Of a stretch of DNA of 37,403 bases, positions 24,379 through 30,372 are shown piece by piece. The translations under genes were made by a program, and so were the position numbers. The notes under the pieces are model-generated. The model was not told the origin of the DNA. It worked only from the letters and a program-made list of their open reading frames with translations, and searched no databases. The stretch's first letter is position 1. The number at the start of each line of letters is the position of its first letter. The DNA comes from Acidimicrobiales bacterium. Lineage in GTDB: Bacteria; Actinomycetota; Acidimicrobiia; Acidimicrobiales; VFJN01. The stretch spans positions 1 through 37,403 of the forward strand of contig DATHJB010000087.1 of the NCBI GenBank assembly GCA_035316325.1, written 5' to 3'.

Positions 24379-24759
24379 TCAGTACGAGCGGAACTCCACG
24401 AGGAGGCCGTCGGGGTCGCGGACGTAGAGGGACTCGCCGTCGCCGCGGGCGCCGTACCGCACGCCCGAGTCGACGACCTCGAGGGAGGGGTCGGCGGCCA
24501 GGGACTCACGGTCGGCGACGCTCACCACGAAGCAGATGTGGTCGAGGTGGCCCCGCTCGGACGAACCCTCGTCACGGCCCGGCAGCACGTCGATGATCGT
24601 CTCCTCGGAGACCCGCAGCGACGGGAAGAAGACCTCCTCGCGGCGCCACTCGTCGACCCGCATCGGCGCGAGCCCCGCGTAGTGCTGGTACCAGGCCAGC
24701 GTCCGGTCCACGTCGGACACCACGAGCACGAAGTGGTCGACGGCGAGGACGGTGGTCAT
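24379..24759 (-). CDS. VOC (glyoxalase/bleomycin-resistance) family protein
   Basis: 126 residues with the paired beta-alpha-beta-beta-beta modules of the vicinal-oxygen-chelate fold: VDHFVLVVSDVDRTLAWYQHYAGL (7-30) and RGHLDHICFVVS (69-80), ending DPDGLLVEFRSY. His9, His74 and Glu122 fit the metal-ligand positions. It resembles small uncharacterised VOC proteins of the STM3117 type; the substrate is unknown. A TAGGGT box lies 7 nt before the ATG with no Shine-Dalgarno. This promoter sits in the 21-bp gap after the glutamate dehydrogenase stop, so the gene has its own leaderless transcript. Confidence 0.88.
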   Translation of the reverse strand: MTTVLAVDHFVLVVSDVDRTLAWYQHYAGLAPMRVDEWRREEVFFPSLRVSEETIIDVLPGRDEGSSERGHLDHICFVVSVADRESLAADPSLEVVDSGVRYGARGDGESLYVRDPDGLLVEFRSY

Positions 24760-24780
24760 GTCGCCAACCCTAAAGCCCGT

Positions 24781-26025
24781 TCAGGGGAACAGCCCGCGCG
24801 CCTCGTGCGCCGCCGCCAGACGCTCGACCGCCACCACGAACGCCGCCGCCCGCATGTTGACCCCCAGGGTCTGCGAGCGGGCCCACACCGAGGTGAAGCC
24901 GCCGTCCATGCGGGTGCGCAGCCGCTCGGCCACCAGGTCGTCGTCCCACGGGTAGCCCTGGCGGGCCTGCGCCCACTCGAAGTAGCTGGCCGTGACACCC
25001 CCGGCGTTGGCGAGGATGTCGGGCACGACCACGATCCCCCGCCGGTCGAGGATCGGCTGGGCCCCGGTGGTGGTGGGCCCGTTGGCCGCCTCGACGATCA
25101 CCTTCGTGCGCAGCCGCTCGGCCACCGACGCCGTGATCACGCCACCCAGGGCCGCCGGCACCAGCAGCTCGCACTCGACGTCCCACAGGGCGTCGGCGGG
25201 AACGACCTCGCCCCCGGCGAACCCGGCGACGGAACCCGTCTCGGAGACGTGGTCGGCCAGACCGCCCACGTCGAGGCCGCCCTCGTTGGCCACGGCACCG
25301 CCCGCGTCACCCACCGCGACCACTCGCAGGCCGGCCGACGACAGCAGGAACGCCAGCGGCCCACCCACCTTGCCGAACCCCTGCAGCACCACCCGGCTGC
25401 CGGTGAAGCGCATCTCCATCTCGCGGAACACGGCCCGCGAGCACACCAGGCAGCCGGACGACGTGGCCCCGGCGTGGTTCTTCGTGCCCCCGATGGCCAG
25501 CGGCTTGCCGGTGACCGACCCCGGCAGCGTCCGCGACTCGACCATCGACAGCGTGTCCATCAGCCAGGCCATCACCCGGCCGTCGGTGTTGACGTCGGGG
25601 GCCGGGATGTCGGTGTCGGGGCCGAGGAGGGGGCTGATCTCGTAGGTGTAGCGACGGGTGACCCGCTCGAGCTCGGTGAGCGACATCTGGGTGGGATCGC
25701 ACCGCACCCCGCCCTTGGCGCCGCCGAAGGGCAGGTCGAGCACCGCCGTCTTGAACGTCATCATCGCGGCGAGGGCCTTCACCTCGTCGACGTCGAGGTC
25801 CGGGTGGAAGCGGATGCCGCCCTTGCCGGGGCCGCGGGTGGTGTCGTGGTGCACCCGCCAGCCGGTGAACACCTCGACCGACCCGTCGTCCATGCGCACG
25901 GGGACGGACACCTCGAGCACACGACGGGGCTCCCGCAGGAGGCGGTGGATATCAGGATCGAGCTTGGCCAACGTGGCTGCATCGTCCAGTCGCTCCAGGA
26001 CCGCATCCCACGAACTCGTGCCCAT
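24781..26025 (-). CDS. Glutamate/leucine-type amino-acid dehydrogenase
   Basis: 414 residues with the Glu/Leu/Phe/Val dehydrogenase layout. Substrate domain: GWRVHHDTTRGPGKGGIRFHP (56-75), LPFGGAKGGV with the catalytic Lys (~104) and DIPAPDVNT with the catalytic Asp (~144). NAD domain: VVLQGFGKVGGPLA (Rossmann GxGxxG, ~223) and EAANGPTT and VPDILANAGGVTASYFEW. The length and the APDVNT and NAGGV motifs fit a hexameric NAD(P)-glutamate dehydrogenase that links 2-oxoglutarate and ammonia to glutamate. Leucine dehydrogenase is less likely at this length. The upstream gap holds the palindrome TGCATG-CCT-CATGCA. Confidence 0.92.
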   Translation of the reverse strand: MGTSSWDAVLERLDDAATLAKLDPDIHRLLREPRRVLEVSVPVRMDDGSVEVFTGWRVHHDTTRGPGKGGIRFHPDLDVDEVKALAAMMTFKTAVLDLPFGGAKGGVRCDPTQMSLTELERVTRRYTYEISPLLGPDTDIPAPDVNTDGRVMAWLMDTLSMVESRTLPGSVTGKPLAIGGTKNHAGATSSGCLVCSRAVFREMEMRFTGSRVVLQGFGKVGGPLAFLLSSAGLRVVAVGDAGGAVANEGGLDVGGLADHVSETGSVAGFAGGEVVPADALWDVECELLVPAALGGVITASVAERLRTKVIVEAANGPTTTGAQPILDRRGIVVVPDILANAGGVTASYFEWAQARQGYPWDDDLVAERLRTRMDGGFTSVWARSQTLGVNMRAAAFVVAVERLAAAHEARGLFP

Positions 26026-26117
26026 CGTTCAGTTGTTCCTCGCAGACACCAAGCGGCCCGACCACCCGTTGACCGGTGACGCTTCGTTGCATTGCAGAGT
26101 AGTCCCGCCGTCATGAA

Positions 26118-26132
26118 TGCATGCCTCATGCA
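26118..26132. promoter_or_regulatory. Palindrome upstream of the dehydrogenase
   Basis: TGCATG-CCT-CATGCA is a perfect 6-bp-arm inverted repeat about 93 bp upstream of the dehydrogenase start, in a 136-bp gap. It is a candidate operator, or a terminator for the Nfu-N gene ending at 26162. It does not resemble a GlnR box. Confidence 0.35.
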
Positions 26133-26161
26133 GCGGTCGAACTTCTGCTCCCGCGAACGAT

Positions 26162-26461
26162 CTACCCGGGATAGTGGATGTAGAGCCCCCGGATGATGTC
26201 GAGGAGGTCCCCGGCTTTCCGTCCCTCGGTGAGCTCCACGGTCACGACGCTGCCGTTGGCGTGCACGGCCTGCACCCCGCCGCTGTCGAAGAGGCGGCGG
26301 GCCAGCTCGTCGACCGGCCGGTCGCCCAGGATGTCGTCGGGCGACGCGTAGCGCTCGTGACCCATCCCGGTGAGCGAGCGGTTGAGCTCGAAGCGGGCGA
26401 TGCCCGGCGTCTGCGTCGGCTTCTCCACGACGATGATCGGCTGGCCCATGGCAGCCGGCAT
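26162..26461 (-). CDS. Nfu/NifU N-terminal domain protein
   Basis: 99 residues. The sequence follows the Nfu_N pattern: TPGIARFELNRSLTGMGHERYAS (~18-40), DELARRLFDSGGVQAVHANGSVVTVEL (~51-77) and DLLDIIRGLYIHY. Nfu proteins carry Fe-S clusters on a separate C-terminal CxxC domain, which is absent here, so this is the scaffold-type N-terminal domain alone. A role in iron-sulfur or related protein maturation is only suggested. A second ATG four codons later (26449) is an alternative start; neither has a clear ribosome site. Confidence 0.7.
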   Translation of the reverse strand: MPAAMGQPIIVVEKPTQTPGIARFELNRSLTGMGHERYASPDDILGDRPVDELARRLFDSGGVQAVHANGSVVTVELTEGRKAGDLLDIIRGLYIHYPG

Positions 26462-26470
26462 GGTAGCCGT

Positions 26471-26495
26471 GCCGGGCTGACCGGCCGAACCCGGC
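26471..26495 (-). terminator. Hairpin after the small membrane-protein gene
   Basis: GCCGGG (26471-26476) pairs with CCCGGC (26490-26495), and the loop contains CCGGCC. It lies 12 bp after the TAA at 26507 on the minus strand. It is a likely terminator for the rnhB operon. Confidence 0.4.
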
Positions 26496-26506
26496 CCGGG
26501 CGTGTC

Positions 26507-26893
26507 TTAGCGGCGTGCGGGTTCGGGGGTGCGGGCGGGCGCCGGGGTGCGGAGGGCCAGGGCCGACAGGGCGATCGACACCACCGCGAGCACGGTGTGG
26601 ACGATCTTGAACGACGTGTCGTGGTCGCCGAACAGGATCGACGTGTCGCGCACGAGCCACACGCCGGTGGTCCACGCGGCAAGGGCGACCACGGTCGGAC
26701 GCAGCCACGACGGCCGCCGCCACAGGGCGCCGACGACGGCGAGTGCCAGGAACGTGAAGCTCAGCGCCAGCGCCGTCCGGCCGACCTTGCCGGCGGTGTC
26801 GAGCCCGTCGTCACCCCAGATGTTGCCGATGCGCGTCGTCCACACGAAGAACGTCCACGCCACGAGAGCGACGACCGGCCAGCGGGATCGCAT
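26507..26893 (-). CDS. Small membrane protein with internal duplication
   Basis: 128 residues with four hydrophobic segments arranged as two similar halves. First half: PVVALVAWTFFVWTTRIGNI, then GDDGLDTAGKVGRTALALSF. Second half: PTVVALAAWTTGVWLVRDTS, then GDHDTSFKIVHTVLAVVSIA. The repeated pattern VVAL-x-AWT-x2-VW ... GD-x-DT points to tandem duplication of a two-helix hairpin. Each half keeps a Trp pair and an Asp-rich loop. It ends in a basic Pro/Ala tail. The start overlaps the RNase HII stop (TGATG), so it is translated with rnhB. No known family was recognised. Confidence 0.72.
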   Translation of the reverse strand: MRSRWPVVALVAWTFFVWTTRIGNIWGDDGLDTAGKVGRTALALSFTFLALAVVGALWRRPSWLRPTVVALAAWTTGVWLVRDTSILFGDHDTSFKIVHTVLAVVSIALSALALRTPAPARTPEPARR

Positions 26894-27612
26894 CAGAACA
26901 GCACCCCCTGCGGATCGGGCCGGACCTGGCGGGGCACCCCGCACCACGGCAACCCGTCCATGAACGCCCAGCTCCGCCGATGGATGGCGGACGGCCCCAT
27001 CCCCCGCAGCGACGCCTGGTGCCGAGGGCACGGGTAGCCCTTGTTGGAGTCGAACCACCACCAGGGATGGTGCTCGGACTCCTCCCGCATGATCCGGTCG
27101 CGGGTGACCTTGGCCAGGATCGACGCCGCCGCGATCGACAGGCACGTGGCGTCGCCCCGCACGATCTGCTCGGTGACGCCGCCGCCCACGAAGTCCCACT
27201 TGCCGTCGAGCAGGACCCGCGTCGGCGTCACGCCCAAGCCGTCGAGCGCTCGCCGGGCGGCCAGGCGCTGCGCCTCGCTCATGCCCAGCTCGTCGCACTC
27301 CTCGTGGGTGGCATGGCCCACCGACCACGACACGCACCACTCGGCGATCCGGTCGAACAGCGACTCGCGCTCCGACTCCGTGAGCTGCTTCGAGTCACGC
27401 ACCTTGTACACCCGACGGTCGCGGGGCAGCACCGCCGCGGCCAGGGTCAGCGGCCCGGCCCAGGCGCCGCGGCCCACCTCGTCCATGCCCACCACCACGT
27501 CGTGACCGGCGTCCCACAGGGCCCGCTCCCGGTCGAGCGACGGTGCGTGGCGCTTCAACGAGGGACGCAACATGGGCGCCGTCGCCGGCACCGCGGCGGT
27601 CAGTCGGGACAC
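26893..27612 (-). CDS. rnhB: Ribonuclease HII
   Basis: 239 residues if the GTG at 27612 is used. That start lies 7 nt behind a TACTGT box; the ATG at 27573 would give 226 residues and is a fair alternative. Family motifs are complete: GMDEVGRGAWAGPLTLAAAVLP with the first Asp-Glu pair, YKVRDSKQLTESERE, VLLDGKWDF (third acidic residue) and GDATCLSIAAASILAKVTRDR (fourth Asp). The C-terminal SNKGYPCPRHQASLRGMGPSAIHRRSW is also typical. RNase HII cuts RNA in RNA-DNA hybrids and single ribonucleotides in DNA. It is divergent from ppk2 and overlaps the next membrane-protein gene. Confidence 0.95.
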   Translation of the reverse strand: MSRLTAAVPATAPMLRPSLKRHAPSLDRERALWDAGHDVVVGMDEVGRGAWAGPLTLAAAVLPRDRRVYKVRDSKQLTESERESLFDRIAEWCVSWSVGHATHEECDELGMSEAQRLAARRALDGLGVTPTRVLLDGKWDFVGGGVTEQIVRGDATCLSIAAASILAKVTRDRIMREESEHHPWWWFDSNKGYPCPRHQASLRGMGPSAIHRRSWAFMDGLPWCGVPRQVRPDPQGVLF

Positions 27613-27669
27613 GCCTGCGACAGTACCTCTCGTGTCGCACCCGCCCGTCGTCCGGGTAGAACCTCCCCG
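27613..27669. promoter_or_regulatory. Divergent promoters of rnhB and ppk2
   Basis: In 57 bp two -10-like boxes point outwards: TACTGT on the minus strand (27625-27620), 7 nt before the rnhB GTG, and TAGAAC on the plus strand (27657-27662), 7 nt before the ppk2 ATG. No Shine-Dalgarno is seen for either. Both genes may be leaderless. Confidence 0.45.
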
Positions 27670-28482
27670 ATGGAGAGCTACCGGGTCACCAAGAAGACGG
27701 GCTTCAAGCTGTCGAAGTTCGACCCGGGTGACACCGGCGAGCTCGACCCCCACCAGGACGGCAAGCGCAAGGCCAAGGCCGAGCTGGCCGAGCTGAACGC
27801 CCGGCTCGACAGCCTGCAGGAGCGCCTCTACGCCGACGGCCACCACAAGCTGCTGGTGGTGCTGCAGGGGATGGACACAGCCGGCAAGGGCGGCACGATC
27901 CGGCGGGTGTTCGAAGGCGTGAACCCCTCCGGCGTGCGGGTGGCGGCGTTCAAGGCGCCGTCCGAGGTGGAGCTGGCCCACGACTTCCTGTGGCGCATCC
28001 ACCCGGAGGTGCCCCGCAACGGCGAGCTGGTGATCTTCGACCGCAGCCACTACGAGGACGTGCTGATCGTGCGGGTGCGCGAGCTGGTGCCCGAGGAGCG
28101 CTGGCGGGCCCGCTACCGGCACATCCGCGAGTTCGAGCAGATGCTGGTCGACGAGGGCACCACGATCGTGAAGTTCTTCCTGCACATCTCGCGCGACGAG
28201 CAGGCCGAGCGGTTGCAGGCGCGCCTCGACGATCCGCAGAAGCACTGGAAGTTCCGCCTCAGCGACCTGGCCGAGCGCAAGCTGTGGGACGACTACCAGG
28301 TGGCCTTCGAGGACGCGATCAAGGAGACGTCGACGCCGTCGGCGCCCTGGGTGATCGTGCCCGCCAACCGCAAGTGGTACCGCGACGTGGTGGTGTGCCG
28401 GACGCTGGTCGAGACGCTGGAGAAGCTCGACCTGGAGTACCCGCCCAGTCCCGACGACCTCACGGGCGCCGAGATCTCGTAG
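27670..28482 (+). CDS. ppk2: Polyphosphate kinase 2 family phosphotransferase
   Basis: 270 residues of the single-domain PPK2 group. Walker A is GMDTAGKGGTIRRVF (67-81), Walker B FDRSHYEDVLIVRV (123-136), with the lid region WKFRLSDLAERKLWDDY. The C-terminal SAPWVIVPANRKWYRDVVV is also conserved. The pattern fits polyphosphate:nucleotide phosphotransferases (TIGR03709-like), which use polyphosphate to phosphorylate AMP or ADP. The class cannot be fixed from sequence alone. The start at 27670 was preferred over a long in-frame upstream extension, which is antisense to rnhB. Confidence 0.93.
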   Translation: MESYRVTKKTGFKLSKFDPGDTGELDPHQDGKRKAKAELAELNARLDSLQERLYADGHHKLLVVLQGMDTAGKGGTIRRVFEGVNPSGVRVAAFKAPSEVELAHDFLWRIHPEVPRNGELVIFDRSHYEDVLIVRVRELVPEERWRARYRHIREFEQMLVDEGTTIVKFFLHISRDEQAERLQARLDDPQKHWKFRLSDLAERKLWDDYQVAFEDAIKETSTPSAPWVIVPANRKWYRDVVVCRTLVETLEKLDLEYPPSPDDLTGAEIS

Positions 28483-28517
28483 CGGTTCACCCGCAGCAGG
28501 ACGGCACACTGGCGGGC

Positions 28518-29171
28518 ATGGGAGAAGCGCTCGGTCGGATCGTGTCGGTGAACGTGGGCCTGCCCCGAACGGTCGAGTGGCACGGCCGCCAAGTGACGAG
28601 CGCCATCTGGCGGGAGCCGGTCGACGGGCCGGCGGAGATCGTCGGCGAGCGCCTCGTGGGCGACGCGTCGGCCGACCTGCGGGTGCACGGCGGCACCGAC
28701 AAGGCCCTGTACGCCTACTCGACCGAGGACTACGCCTGGTGGGCCGGCGAGATGCCCGACACCACGTTCCTCCGGGGGCTCTTCGGCGAGAACCTCACCA
28801 CCGAGGGGATCGACCTGGGCGAGGCGGTGATCGGCGAGCGCTGGCAGATCGGCACCGCGGTGCTGGAGGTGTCGCAGCCCCGCTTCCCCTGCGCCAAGCT
28901 CGGCATGCGCATGGGCGACGCGGCCTTCATGGACCACTTCGACCAGGCCCGCCGCAGCGGCGCCTACTTACGGGTGGTCGAGCCCGGGCGCCTGGAGGCC
29001 GGCGACGATGTGGTGCGGATCGGCTCCCCGCCCGACCACGGCATCCGCATCGCCGACGTGGTCGACTCGAAGCACGGCGCCCCCGCCGAGCTGCTGGAGC
29101 GCATCCTCGCCCTCGACATCGCCACCGACGCCATGCTCACCCTCGCCCGCCGGGGCCTCGCGAAGGGCTGA
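28518..29171 (+). CDS. MOSC domain protein (YiiM-like)
   Basis: 217 residues. The N-terminal half has GRIVSVNVGLPRTVEWHG and DLRVHGGTDKALYAYSTEDYAWW (53-75). The MOSC core has LFGENLTTEGIDL (88-100) and the Cys motif VSQPRFPCAKLGMRMG (118-133) with Cys125, the expected molybdenum-cofactor ligand. YiiM-type proteins reduce N-hydroxylated base analogues such as 6-N-hydroxylaminopurine. A helical C-terminus (APAELLERILALD) completes the family layout. The gene follows ppk2 after 35 bp on the same strand; a functional link is not obvious. Confidence 0.88.
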   Translation: MGEALGRIVSVNVGLPRTVEWHGRQVTSAIWREPVDGPAEIVGERLVGDASADLRVHGGTDKALYAYSTEDYAWWAGEMPDTTFLRGLFGENLTTEGIDLGEAVIGERWQIGTAVLEVSQPRFPCAKLGMRMGDAAFMDHFDQARRSGAYLRVVEPGRLEAGDDVVRIGSPPDHGIRIADVVDSKHGAPAELLERILALDIATDAMLTLARRGLAKG

Positions 29172-29177
29172 ACCCGT

Positions 29178-29228
29178 CGAAACTGCGTGGCTGCCGGCTG
29201 CATAGCGGCCGCCTGCCACGCAATTTCG
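29178..29228. repeat. 51-nt palindromic element, copy 2
   Basis: Left arm CGAAACTGCGTGGC (29178-29191) and right arm GCCACGCAATTTCG (29215-29228) pair at 13 of 14 positions, with the one mismatch at position 6. The 23-nt loop can form its own stem GGCTGC/GCGGCC. It lies between the convergent stops at 29171 and 29230. Arm length, loop length, ends and mismatch position equal those of the element at 3895-3945, while the stem cores differ. Confidence 0.7.
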
Positions 29229-29229
29229 G

Positions 29230-30372
29230 CTAGTAGCGGGCGCGGACGGCGTCGCGGAGGGCCTGGCGGCGGTCGGTGAAGCGGGTGGGAAGCTCGGGGC
29301 CGGAGCGGCGCAGCACGTGGAGGGCCACCCGGCCGATGTTCTTGAGATAACGGGGTCGCATGGGCTTCACGACGTAGCCCTCGTCGTCCTCCAGCGCCGC
29401 CGCCAGCTCGGGGTCGACCACCACCGTGCCCGGCAGGGCGAGCGCGGTGATCCGGCTGGCCAGGTTGACCACCGGGCCGAACAGGTCGCCCTCGCGGTCG
29501 AGCACCGGGCCGAACGCCATCCCGACCCGCACGTCGGACAGCTCGTCGGACGCCCTGGTGCCCTCCGACAGCGACAGGGCGATCTCGGCCGCGGCCTTGG
29601 GCGACGCCACCGAGAACATCACCTCGTCGCCGATGGTCTTCACCACCCGGCCGCCCCCGGCGGTCACCACGTCGTAGGCCAGGGCCTCGAACTCGCCGAC
29701 GATGTCCGACAGCTCGACGTCGGTCATCTGCTGGCTCAGCACCGTGAACCCCACCAGGTCGGCGAAGCCCACCACCACCTCGACCTTGTCGGCGCCGGCG
29801 ACGACCTCCAGCATGCGCCGCCGGGTCGCGGCCTGGAGGTGCCGGCGCCAGGCCAGGTCCAGGATGCGGGGGGTCAGCGGGAGCAGGACGCCGGCGCTGG
29901 TGACCGCACGCTGGTCGGTGGTGCTGGTGATCTCCCCCACCCGGGCGGTGGGACCGCTGATCACGTCGACCTGGGCCGCGGCGATCCGCGCCATCGACGA
30001 GCCGATCACCCGGCTGATCTGCAGCACGAACGGCTCCCGCTGGACGTCGACCTCCACCAGCTCGCCCACCCGCGCCAGGATCTCGACGTCGGCGTCGTTG
30101 AAGGCGTGGTCGCCGGGTCGCGGCTCGGGGTAGCCGAGCGACCGCCACAGCCGGGCCAGCAGATCGACCGAGAGACCGGTGCGCGTGCTGACCTCGTCGA
30201 GGTCGTAGCGGCCGGGCTCCGGCACCATCATCCGCTCGACCGTGAGCAGGGCCAGGGTGCCGTCCCGCTCGGCCTGCGCGATCTCGTCGTCGCTGGTGCC
30301 CAGCCCCCGCAGCAGCGACCAGAGCGTCTCGCGGGCCGTGTCGTGGGCCGGGGGTTCGGGAAGGTCGCTCAT
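29230..30372 (-). CDS. Class III adenylyl cyclase, Rv1264-like
   Basis: 380 residues. The N-terminal ~185 residues are helical and include a MerR-like segment (YDLDEVSTRTGLSVDLLARLWRSLG, 56-80), like the pH-responsive autoinhibitory domain of mycobacterial Rv1264. The catalytic domain has metal Asp205 (GFADLVGFT), Lys245 and Asp249 (VVKTIGDEVMFS), Asp296 (EGDLFGP), Asn303 and Arg307 (VVNLASRI). All six catalytic positions are present; Lys and Asp favour ATP over GTP. The start overlaps the glycosidase stop (ATGA), so expression of the two is coupled. It should make cAMP as a cytosolic homodimer. Confidence 0.9.
   Translation of the reverse strand: MSDLPEPPAHDTARETLWSLLRGLGTSDDEIAQAERDGTLALLTVERMMVPEPGRYDLDEVSTRTGLSVDLLARLWRSLGYPEPRPGDHAFNDADVEILARVGELVEVDVQREPFVLQISRVIGSSMARIAAAQVDVISGPTARVGEITSTTDQRAVTSAGVLLPLTPRILDLAWRRHLQAATRRRMLEVVAGADKVEVVVGFADLVGFTVLSQQMTDVELSDIVGEFEALAYDVVTAGGGRVVKTIGDEVMFSVASPKAAAEIALSLSEGTRASDELSDVRVGMAFGPVLDREGDLFGPVVNLASRITALALPGTVVVDPELAAALEDDEGYVVKPMRPRYLKNIGRVALHVLRRSGPELPTRFTDRRQALRDAVRARY

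Noticed and set aside
24343..26079. Long open frame on the plus strand opposite the VOC and dehydrogenase genes
   Set aside because: It is antisense to two well-supported genes, with His/Arg/Gln-rich composition typical of GC-rich shadow frames and no domain.
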